Of a stretch of DNA of 6,034 nucleotides, positions 1 through 5,826 are shown piece by piece. The translations under genes and the position numbers were made by a program. The stretch comes from Candidatus Sulfotelmatobacter sp. (GTDB lineage Bacteria; Acidobacteriota; Terriglobia; Terriglobales; Acidobacteriaceae): contig JASICF010000169.1 of the NCBI GenBank assembly GCA_030044775.1, positions 1 through 6,034 of the forward strand. Reading direction: 5' to 3'. Each line of letters starts with the position of its first letter. Positions within the stretch are counted from its first letter, which is position 1. The notes beneath the pieces were generated by a model. That model saw only the letters and a list, made by a program, of their open reading frames with translations, had not been told where the DNA came from and did not search any database.

Positions 1-1
1 T

Positions 2-397
2 ATTTGTATGGAAGGTCCGCAGTTTTCCACGAAAGCGGAATCGAATGTTTATCGCGGACTCGGTATGGACGTGATCGGCATGACCAATCTGCAAGAGGCG
101 AAATTAGCGCGGGAAGCCGAGATCTGTTACGCCACTGTCGCCATGGTCACCGATTACGATTGCTGGCATCCGCATCACGACTCCGTAACCGTCAATCAGA
201 TTGTTGCTGTGCTCTTGAAAAATGCGGAGAACGCCTGCAAGGTTGTTGGCGAAACGGTTGCGGAGATGCCACGAGAACGCAATTGCAAGTGCGGCTCGGC
301 GCTGGCCCATGCCATTCTGACGGATCCAAAGAAAATCCCGGCGACAGCCAGGAAGAGATTGAAACTGATCATCGGCAAATACCTGAAATCAGCCTAA
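2..397 (+). CDS. mtnP: S-methyl-5'-thioadenosine phosphorylase, 3' part (5' end outside window)
   Basis: This is the C-terminal part of a purine nucleoside phosphorylase family protein. It would convert 5'-methylthioadenosine and phosphate to adenine and methylthioribose-1-phosphate in the cytoplasm (methionine salvage, polyamine by-product clearance). The reading frame is open to the left edge (Ile-Cys precede the first visible Met), so the ATG at 8 is internal and not a start. Seen directly: the segment MEGPQFSTKAES matches the family's GPRFS-x-RAES phosphate/ribose-binding stretch. The ATVAMVTDYDCW segment carries the two Asp residues that distinguish 6-aminopurine (MTA-type) enzymes from guanosine/inosine-type PNPs, which have Asn there. 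A helical Lys/Arg-rich tail ends at TAA 395-397. About 132 residues are visible, roughly the last half of a usual 270-300 residue enzyme. The next gene, a PfkB kinase, starts 28 bp downstream, which suggests co-transcription. Family assignment is firm. The choice of MTA over another 6-aminopurine nucleoside rests on the DYDCW motif. Confidence 0.93.
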   Translation: MCMEGPQFSTKAESNVYRGLGMDVIGMTNLQEAKLAREAEICYATVAMVTDYDCWHPHHDSVTVNQIVAVLLKNAENACKVVGETVAEMPRERNCKCGSALAHAILTDPKKIPATARKRLKLIIGKYLKSA

Positions 398-410
398 AAA
401 CAAGACAACG

Positions 411-416
411 GGAGAT
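411..416 (+). promoter_or_regulatory. Shine-Dalgarno for the PfkB kinase
   Basis: GGAGAT lies 9 bp upstream of the ATG at 426 in the 28-bp gap after the phosphorylase stop codon. It is the clearest ribosome binding site in the left half of the window and fixes the kinase start at 426. No promoter-like boxes are evident in the same gap, so the kinase probably rides on the upstream transcript. Confidence 0.6.
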
Positions 417-425
417 GGAAATCGG

Positions 426-1349
426 ATGAGCATTGTTGTGGTTGGTTCGGTTGCGTTCGATGATGTGACGTCGCCTTCCGGAAGCGTGAAGGGCATCCTT
501 GGAGGCGCGGCGACGTATTTTGCACTCGCCGCGAGCTATTTCACGAAGGTGCGCGTCGTCGCGGTGGTGGGCGAGGATTTCACGGATGAGTACGAAAATG
601 TTCTCAAGAAACGGGGAATCGATACCCGCGGCATCGAACGTGCAGCCGGTAAAACGTTTCGCTGGGGCGGAACGTATTCCGACAATCTCAACGAGGCCAA
701 CACCAACTTTACCGATCTGAATGTTTTCGAAAAATTTCAGCCGCGCATTCCAAAAGAATACGAAGACACCGAATATCTCTTTCTGGCCAACATCCAGCCG
801 ACGTTGCAAGCCGACGTGCGCCGGCACATGAATGGCGTCCGCCTCACCGGCTGCGACACCATGAATTACTGGATCAATGGCGCGCGCGCCGAACTCGCCG
901 AGACTTTAAAATTAGTCAACGTTCTGTTGATCAACGATACTGAAACTAAAATGCTTGCCAAAGAGAGTAACCTGCCGCGCGCTGCCCAGAAAGTTCTGGC
1001 CATGGGGCCGCAGGCGCTGGTGATCAAACACGGCGAATATGGAGCGACCATTTTCTTCCGCGAAGGCGCATTCGGCATTGGGCGTCATCCTTTCCGCGCT
1101 CCCGCCTTGCCGCTCGACGAAGTAAAAGATCCCACGGGCGCGGGTGACTCCTTTGCCGGCGGTTTCATGGGCTACGTGGCCTCCCAGCGGGATTTGAATC
1201 GCGAAGTGCTCAAGCGCGCCCTCTTTTACGGTGGGGTAATGGGATCGTTCGCAGTGGAAAGTTTTGGAACTGAGCGATTGCAGGCGCTGACCCGCGAAGA
1301 AATCGACGCCCGCTTCCAGATCTTCCGCGAACTGACTCACCTCGAATGA
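426..1349 (+). CDS. PfkB-family carbohydrate/nucleoside kinase
   Basis: This is a cytoplasmic ribokinase-like kinase that transfers phosphate from ATP to a hydroxymethyl group of a sugar or nucleoside; the substrate is unknown. At 307 residues it is normal for the family. Seen directly: an N-terminal beta strand MSIVVVGSVAFDD, the sugar-binding glycine pair GGAATY (residues 26-31), and AVVGEDF at 46-52. An NDTE tetrad at 180-183 fits the NxxE Mg/phosphate motif. VIKHGEYGA lies at 199-207, and the PfkB signature DPTGAGDSFAGGF at 235-247 contains the catalytic base Asp241 and the GAGD anion hole. All catalytic elements are present, so the enzyme should be active. The start is set by GGAGA at 411-415. 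The stop codon overlaps the next start (ATGA at 1346-1349), implying translational coupling with the membrane protein. Its place after MTA phosphorylase suggests, without proof, a link to methylthioribose or adenine/adenosine salvage. Residues are not diagnostic enough to call ribokinase, adenosine kinase or fructokinase. Confidence 0.9.
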   Translation: MSIVVVGSVAFDDVTSPSGSVKGILGGAATYFALAASYFTKVRVVAVVGEDFTDEYENVLKKRGIDTRGIERAAGKTFRWGGTYSDNLNEANTNFTDLNVFEKFQPRIPKEYEDTEYLFLANIQPTLQADVRRHMNGVRLTGCDTMNYWINGARAELAETLKLVNVLLINDTETKMLAKESNLPRAAQKVLAMGPQALVIKHGEYGATIFFREGAFGIGRHPFRAPALPLDEVKDPTGAGDSFAGGFMGYVASQRDLNREVLKRALFYGGVMGSFAVESFGTERLQALTREEIDARFQIFRELTHLE

Positions 1350-3058
1350 AGCCTCGAACCCAGCCGAAGGCATATTCCGAAATTGAGGCCGTGAGGCTGG
1401 TGTGGCTGGCTGCCTTCGTTTCGGTTTTTTCGTTTCTCTATTACCAACGCCACGGAGACATCCTCCTCTATGGCGACGCCGTCGCCCACATCAACATTGC
1501 CCGCCGGGTCTTTGATTCGCAAACACCCGGTTTGTTGCAGTTGGGAACCGTCTGGCTTCCCTTGCCGCACTTGCTGATGCTGCCGTTCATCGTTCCCATG
1601 CGGCTCTGGCAGAGCGGCACAGGCGGATCGATTCCATCCATGGCCGCCTACATCCTCAGCGTACTGGGAGTCTTTCGCCTCGTGCGCACAGTATTAACCA
1701 CGAACGAGGGGCTTGGTGCGTCGACGAAGGTCGTAGCGTGGGCCGTGGCCATTCTCTATGCCGCGAACCCCAATCTGATTTACATGCAGGCCACTGCGAT
1801 GGGCGAAGCCATCTATCTCGCTTTCTTCATCTGGACGTTTGTATATTTCACCGAGTTTTTGTCGGACGCAAATTTGGGCGCTGACAATACGAGTACCGAG
1901 AAACGGAGTATCGAGAAAAAGTGCAACTCGCTTACAAAATCCGGTCTGTGCGTGGCCGCGGCCTGCCTGACGCGCTACGACGGATGGTTTCTAGCAGTCG
2001 TGTTGATCCTCGTGGCGGTCGCAATGTTTTTCAGACGACAGGAGTTCGATGACGACCCGCACCTGAAATCATCGGCGTTCTCGCGAACTGCTCTTTTCAA
2101 ATTCATTCTTGTCGCTTCCACGGCTCCGCTTTTATCGCTGGCGTACAATGCCGCCGTTTATCGCAACCCTCTGGAATTCGCGAACGGACCCTATTCGGCG
2201 AAGGCCATTGAGCAAAAAACCGCCACGGTGAATCCGGCGAAGGGCAATCTTCACGCGGCCGGCTCGTATTTTCTGAAAGCCGCCGAACTGAACATCGGAG
2301 AGGCAAACTGGCAAGGAAGGTTCTGGTTGTTGCTTGCAGTCATTGGCAGTTTTGTAGCGACCTTCGCTGGTGCCCGCATCTTGCTGCTGCTCTGGATTCC
2401 TCTGCCGTTTTACGCCTTATGCCTGGCCTACGGGAGCATCCCTATTTTCGTTTCGTCCTGGTGGCCGTTTTCCCAATACAACGTTCGGTACGGTTTGGAA
2501 CTGCTACCGGCGTTTGCTGTCTTCGTGCCGCTCGCCATTTCCCTTTTTGTGCGATTGGCCGCCAGGATTCCGAGCCTGAAACTTTCTTCGCAGCCGTGGC
2601 AGGGCTTGACAACTTTTGTAATCGCTCTCGCTATTGGAGCAATAAATTACGCCCCAATCTGGAGCAATCAGCCAATCTGTTATCAAGAAGCTTTCATCAA
2701 CAATCGCAGCCGCATTGCGCTTGAGAATCAACTGGCGAAGTGGTTCGCATCATTCCCACCGGATTCCACGTTTCTCATGTATCTGGGCGAGCACTCGGGC
2801 GCGTTCGAGCAGGCTGGCGTTCCTTTACGCCGCGTGATCAATGAGGGCAATCACCGTGTATGGAAAGAGCCTTACGATGCCCAGGGATTGTGGGAGCGCG
2901 CGCTAGCCGATCCCGCCGCCTCGACCAACTACGTGGTCGGATTCCAGGGCGATCCGGTATGGGCGGCGGCAAAAGCGCACAATCTTACGGCCATAGTTGA
3001 AATTCACACCTCGGGCCAGCCGCCGGCAGCAATCTTTCAAGGCGCTAAAACACGATGA
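1346..3058 (+). CDS. Polytopic membrane protein, GT-C-like glycosyltransferase (putative)
   Basis: This 570-residue integral membrane protein has about ten hydrophobic segments, roughly at residues 15-33, 62-84, 97-115, 128-148, 152-172, 199-229, 249-270, 326-370 (two or more passes), 384-407 and 420-438. A soluble tail of about 130 residues (440-570) follows. The short first loop carries GDAVAH (43-48), an acidic motif where GT-C enzymes (ArnT/PMT/family-39 style) keep catalytic or metal-binding Asp residues. Further conserved-looking motifs are WLPLPH (70-75), LTRYDGW (208-214) and NVRYGLELLP (379-388). GT-C enzymes use polyprenyl-phosphate sugars to glycosylate lipids or proteins on the outer face of the cytoplasmic membrane; donor and acceptor are unknown here. 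Translation probably depends on the upstream kinase because the start overlaps its stop (ATGA). A hydrophilic Lys/Thr/Ser-rich loop at 178-198 looks like an unconserved insertion. The topology is clear. The enzyme class is an inference from loop motifs and overall shape. Confidence 0.7.
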   Translation: MKPRTQPKAYSEIEAVRLVWLAAFVSVFSFLYYQRHGDILLYGDAVAHINIARRVFDSQTPGLLQLGTVWLPLPHLLMLPFIVPMRLWQSGTGGSIPSMAAYILSVLGVFRLVRTVLTTNEGLGASTKVVAWAVAILYAANPNLIYMQATAMGEAIYLAFFIWTFVYFTEFLSDANLGADNTSTEKRSIEKKCNSLTKSGLCVAAACLTRYDGWFLAVVLILVAVAMFFRRQEFDDDPHLKSSAFSRTALFKFILVASTAPLLSLAYNAAVYRNPLEFANGPYSAKAIEQKTATVNPAKGNLHAAGSYFLKAAELNIGEANWQGRFWLLLAVIGSFVATFAGARILLLLWIPLPFYALCLAYGSIPIFVSSWWPFSQYNVRYGLELLPAFAVFVPLAISLFVRLAARIPSLKLSSQPWQGLTTFVIALAIGAINYAPIWSNQPICYQEAFINNRSRIALENQLAKWFASFPPDSTFLMYLGEHSGAFEQAGVPLRRVINEGNHRVWKEPYDAQGLWERALADPAASTNYVVGFQGDPVWAAAKAHNLTAIVEIHTSGQPPAAIFQGAKTR

Positions 3059-3108
3059 ACGGCAAGGAACCACGCAACAGCGGTAATCACCCCGGTTAAT
3101 GCGCGAGG

Positions 3109-3140
3109 TTGCTTACGCCGCCTTGTGCCAATGATAAAAT
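3109..3140 (+). promoter_or_regulatory. Possible weak sigma-70-type promoter before the MgtC/SapB gene
   Basis: TTGCTT (3109-3114) stands 18 bp before GATAAA (3133-3138), within GATAAAAT. Matches to TTGACA/TATAAT are 3 of 6 and 4 of 6. The position suits a transcript starting near 3146, which would favour the ATG at 3176 as the start of the MgtC/SapB gene. It lies in the largest gap of the window (3059-3175), which otherwise shows no RNA gene, clear hairpin terminator or repeat. It is weak evidence and could be chance. Confidence 0.25.
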
Positions 3141-3175
3141 CCGGCCATTCGACAGACACTACGAACTCAACGCAG

Positions 3176-3883
3176 ATGAATTGGCCTCACATTATCGATT
3201 TGATACGTGTCGAGTTGGCTAGCGGGATCGTGTCATCATCCCTCATTCGACTGGTGCTCGCCGCTGTGTTGGGCGGAATCATCGGCCTCGAGCGGGAGTT
3301 GAAGCATCAGCCTGCCGGCTTGCGCACCAACATGTTCATTTGCTTCGGCTCCGCCCTGTTTACCATTCTTTCCGATGCGTTAGCAGTGGAACATATTAGA
3401 GACCACACACGCATCGCTGCCCAGATTATTCCCGGCATCGGCTTCATTGGAGCTGGTTCGATCCTGCATGCCCGCGGTCTGACAACTGGCCTCACGACCG
3501 CCGCCACGCTGTTCGTGGTTGCCTCAGTGGGCATGGCTGCCGGCGGCGGACTCTATTTGACCGCGATCTTTTCCACCGGCGTCGTGATTCTTGCTCTTTT
3601 TTCACTCGGCCATCTGGAACTGACCTTTAACCTGAAAACCCTGCTGACAAGCTACGAGGTCACGGGCAGCAGCCTCGAGGAAGTGAGCCGGGAGGTGAAT
3701 CGGATTCTCGAGACCAGCCATCGCATGATGCAGAATGTCATCAGTGGTGACACCGGTCAGCACGTGCGGATGCAGTTCGATGTCTCGGGTTGCAACCGCG
3801 AACAGAAACAGTTGCTACGCGAACTCAAGTCTTCGACGCGTCTCGCCAGTGTAACTTCTCTCGGACCGGTCGAAATCGAGTGA
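3176..3883 (+). CDS. MgtC/SapB family membrane protein
   Basis: This is an inner-membrane protein of the MgtC/SapB family (235 residues from this start). Members are linked to growth at low Mg2+, virulence and F-type ATPase control in pathogens. In soil bacteria the role is mostly unknown. Seen directly: a first membrane segment (residues about 22-37) running into GLERE (37-41), then PAGLRTNMFICFGSA (46-60). The family hallmark GIGFIGAGSIL (87-97) follows, then GLTTAATLF. A Gly-rich helix leads to the last membrane segment (about 125-145), and a C-terminal ACT-like cytoplasmic domain spans about 153-235. The start is uncertain. In-frame GTG 3125 and ATG 3131 would add 17 or 15 polar residues not typical of the family, and no candidate has a strong ribosome binding site. 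I prefer ATG 3176 because the family usually begins shortly before the first membrane segment. The stop codon overlaps the GTG start of the DapF homologue (GTGA), indicating coupling. Confidence 0.88.
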   Translation: MNWPHIIDLIRVELASGIVSSSLIRLVLAAVLGGIIGLERELKHQPAGLRTNMFICFGSALFTILSDALAVEHIRDHTRIAAQIIPGIGFIGAGSILHARGLTTGLTTAATLFVVASVGMAAGGGLYLTAIFSTGVVILALFSLGHLELTFNLKTLLTSYEVTGSSLEEVSREVNRILETSHRMMQNVISGDTGQHVRMQFDVSGCNREQKQLLRELKSSTRLASVTSLGPVEIE

Positions 3884-4728
3884 CTTCCTCTGTTGCCTCA
3901 ATTCCGTTCGTAAAGGTGTGCGCCTGCGGAAACGATTTTCTTCTGATTCATGGAGAGGTGATCGACGGCAAGCCGTCTCCTAAACAATTGTCAGAACTGA
4001 CGGTCCGAATTTGCGATCGCCACAACGGCGTCGGCGCCGACGGGGTGGAATGGATGTATCCGCATGCGACGGCCGATGTCGAAATCCGGTTGATTAACAA
4101 CGATGGCTCGGAGGCGGAAATCTCCGGCAACGGCACGCGCTGCGTCGCGGCGTATCTGTGCGCCGAACGGAAAAAAGAAAGAGTCGGAATTCAAACCGGC
4201 GCCGGCCTGAAAATCTGCACGCTGACTGGAAAAAGTGACCCTGTCTACGAATTCGAGGCACAAATGGGTGAGGCCATGATTTCACCGGAGCTTATTGTGG
4301 GTCTGGAAGGGACGAGCCGCGGAAAAAACGAAGTGCGAGGCATTCCGGTTTCCATGGGAAATCCCCATTACGTTGTTTTCGTGCCGGAGTTCGCATCGAC
4401 CTGGCGCGAACAGGCAGCCAACATTCAGAGTTGCAGCTCACAGTTTCCTCAGGGCGTAAATGTGGAAATGGTTATCGCCGATGGGAAGCACGATATCAAT
4501 GTGCGATTTTTCGAGCGAGGAGTGGGAGAGACGCAATCCTCGGGTACCGGTTCGTGCGCTTCGGCGGTTGCTGCGATAGAGACAGCGCGAGCCGAATCGC
4601 CGGTGCGCGTGCACACTCCCGGCGGAATTCAGATCGTGCGGAAAGAAGGGAATTGCGTTTTCCTTCGCGGTTCAGCGCGCTTGGTCTGCTCGGGAGAATT
4701 TTTCTCGACCTGGAACACCGGCGGTTAG
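3880..4728 (+). CDS. dapF: Diaminopimelate epimerase homologue with both catalytic Cys replaced by Ser
   Basis: DapF interconverts LL- and meso-diaminopimelate for lysine and peptidoglycan synthesis in the cytoplasm, using two cysteines as a thiolate/thiol pair. The 282 residues match the usual length (about 270-285) and two-lobed family layout. Seen directly: FVKVCACGNDF (10-20; canonical GNDF), GVGADG (50-55), NNDGSEAE (73-80), NPH (161-163), GVNVE (191-195) and ERGVGET (212-218). The first catalytic position, normally CGNG, reads SGNG (Ser82, codon 4123-4125). The second, normally CG[TS]G, reads SGTG (Ser221, codon 4540-4542). The nearby non-catalytic cysteines Cys88 and Cys226 remain. The start is GTG 3880, overlapping the stop of the MgtC/SapB gene. 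An upstream TTG at 3790 would overlap that gene by 94 bp and adds non-family sequence. Ancestry as DapF is firm, and the neighbours (LD-carboxypeptidase, mpl) fit meso-DAP metabolism. Whether it still epimerises DAP is open; it could use serine-based chemistry, act on another substrate, or be a related isomerase or dehydratase. Confidence 0.88.
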   Translation: MTSSVASIPFVKVCACGNDFLLIHGEVIDGKPSPKQLSELTVRICDRHNGVGADGVEWMYPHATADVEIRLINNDGSEAEISGNGTRCVAAYLCAERKKERVGIQTGAGLKICTLTGKSDPVYEFEAQMGEAMISPELIVGLEGTSRGKNEVRGIPVSMGNPHYVVFVPEFASTWREQAANIQSCSSQFPQGVNVEMVIADGKHDINVRFFERGVGETQSSGTGSCASAVAAIETARAESPVRVHTPGGIQIVRKEGNCVFLRGSARLVCSGEFFSTWNTGG

Positions 4729-4745
4729 CGTACCTTTCGCGGTTG

Positions 4746-4763
4746 TTCTGAGAATGCTCGGAA
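4746..4763 (+). other. Small hairpin in the dapF-ldcA gap
   Basis: A 7-bp stem (TTCTGAG with CTCGGAA, one G-U pair) with loop AATG sits in the 66-bp gap between the DapF homologue and the LD-carboxypeptidase. No T-run follows on either strand, so it is not a standard intrinsic terminator. It could be an mRNA-stabilising element, or chance. Confidence 0.3.
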
Positions 4764-4794
4764 AAGATCGTAGTAATAACAGGCCTTTGATTTC

Positions 4795-5751
4795 ATGTCG
4801 TCCTTGAAAGCTCCGCGCATCAAACCGCCTGCGCTTCGGGCAGGCGACACCGTAGGTATCGTCGCTCCGGCCAGCACTGTCAAACGCGCGGACCTCGAGG
4901 CCGGATGCGAAGCGCTGCGCCGCGCCGGCTACCATCCGGTCTATTTTGATTCCATTTTCGAGCAGGATCTGTACTTCGCGGGATCGGCCGAACGGCGCGC
5001 AAAAGAACTCGGTGACATGTTTGCCCGCGAAGATGTACGCGCAATCATTTGTGCGCGCGGCGGCTACGGCTCCAATTATCTGCTCGACCGGCTGGACTTC
5101 GAAAAGATCAAAGCCCATGCAAAGATATTTATCGGCTACAGCGATCTCACTACACTACTCACCCGTTTCGCAGATAAGAGCGGCTTCGTCACATTTCATG
5201 GCCCGATGGTGGCTAAAGACTGGGCGCATCAAGATGGCGTCGACATGGCTTCATGGCAAGCTGCGTTGAGCGGCGCGCCGCGCTGGGAACTCGGGGAGAA
5301 CTCCGGAGCGAAAGGCTTGGTTGAGGGCTGTGCCGAAGGTATCCTCTATGGGGGGTGTCTTTCGATTCTGGTGGCATCGCTTGGGACTGTCTATGAGATC
5401 GATACGCGAGGCACAATTTTTTTCCTGGAGGATGTGGCCACCAAGCCGTTTCAGATTGATCGCATGTTGATGCAGTTAAAGCTTGCGGGAAAATTAACCG
5501 ATGTGAAAGGGATTGTCTTCGGCGAAATGTTGGATTGCGTGCAGACCGCGAATCAGGGATACATGCTCGAAGAAGTTATTTTGCGCGTTGTAGGTAACTT
5601 GGGTGTTCCTGTGGCGTACGGACTGCGCTCAGGGCACGTCACCGCAGGAAACATCACCGTGCCATTGGGAGTCGCTGCCGAATTGAGAGTTCAGGCGTCG
5701 GGGATGAGGTTGACAATTCTCGAGTCGGCGGTGACTGCACGTGCCACCTAG
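4795..5751 (+). CDS. ldcA: LD-carboxypeptidase (muramoyltetrapeptide carboxypeptidase), peptidase family S66
   Basis: This cytoplasmic serine peptidase removes the terminal D-Ala from L-Ala-D-Glu-meso-DAP-D-Ala tetrapeptides recovered from the wall, producing the tripeptide reused in peptidoglycan recycling. Its 318 residues are typical of S66. Seen directly: the N-terminal family opening LRAGDTVGIVAPAS (14-27), CARGGYGSNYLLDRLD (86-101), and the nucleophile in IGYSDLT (Ser116). FLEDV contains the presumed catalytic Glu212, and SGHVTAGN contains His281, completing the Ser-Glu-His triad of the family. No signal peptide is present, as expected for a cytoplasmic recycling enzyme. The start is ATG 4795, preceded only by a weak AGG-type binding site (about 4781-4783) in a 66-bp gap after the DapF homologue. 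The next gene is mpl, whose enzyme uses the LdcA product, which strongly supports the recycling role over the MccF-type (microcin self-immunity) branch of S66. All catalytic residues are intact. Confidence 0.92.
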   Translation: MSSLKAPRIKPPALRAGDTVGIVAPASTVKRADLEAGCEALRRAGYHPVYFDSIFEQDLYFAGSAERRAKELGDMFAREDVRAIICARGGYGSNYLLDRLDFEKIKAHAKIFIGYSDLTTLLTRFADKSGFVTFHGPMVAKDWAHQDGVDMASWQAALSGAPRWELGENSGAKGLVEGCAEGILYGGCLSILVASLGTVYEIDTRGTIFFLEDVATKPFQIDRMLMQLKLAGKLTDVKGIVFGEMLDCVQTANQGYMLEEVILRVVGNLGVPVAYGLRSGHVTAGNITVPLGVAAELRVQASGMRLTILESAVTARAT

Positions 5752-5764
5752 GTCTAGTCAGACC
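5751..5764 (+). other. Short hairpin at the ldcA stop codon
   Basis: GGTCT-AGTC-AGACC forms a perfect 5-bp stem with a 4-base loop, starting at the last base of the ldcA stop codon. No T-run follows, so a terminator is unlikely. The rest of the gap to mpl (5765-5816) shows nothing recognisable. Confidence 0.25.
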
Positions 5765-5816
5765 GACAACCAGCAAGTCGTTTCACAATCGAGCGAACTT
5801 CAAACCATTCTGATTA

Positions 5817-5821
5817 CGGAG
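5817..5821 (+). promoter_or_regulatory. Shine-Dalgarno for mpl
   Basis: CGGAG lies 5 bp upstream of ATG 5827 and supports that codon as the start of the ligase gene. It is the only recognisable signal in the latter part of the 75-bp gap. Confidence 0.5.
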
Positions 5822-5826
5822 CAAGC

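Noticed and set aside
4..429. Long + strand frame parallel to the phosphorylase
   Set aside because: Its translation is low-complexity, rich in Arg/Cys/Ser and without family motifs. The overlapping frame has clear phosphorylase motifs.
369..827. Antisense frame opposite the PfkB kinase (also 912-1373)
   Set aside because: These are shadow frames of a well-supported kinase gene, with no recognisable domain and no ribosome binding site I can support.
3059..3124. Terminator after the membrane protein gene
   Set aside because: I found no stable stem followed by a T-run in this stretch.
3790..3879. Upstream extension of the DapF homologue from TTG 3790
   Set aside because: It would overlap the MgtC/SapB gene by 94 bp, and the added residues do not resemble the DapF N-terminus. 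GTG 3880 gives a normal-length protein beginning shortly before the GNDF motif.
4743..4779. Promoter upstream of ldcA (TTGTTC with TAGTAAT)
   Set aside because: The spacing of 22 bp is too long, and the implied transcript start would be very close to the start codon. Read-through from dapF is simpler.
4672..5118. Antisense frame of 148 codons opposite ldcA
   Set aside because: It lies over conserved S66 coding sequence, and the product has no recognisable motif.
5417..5423. T7 run in ldcA as a possible frameshift or internal terminator
   Set aside because: The frame continues intact through Phe-Phe-Leu-Glu into the catalytic Glu212 motif, and no stem precedes the run.
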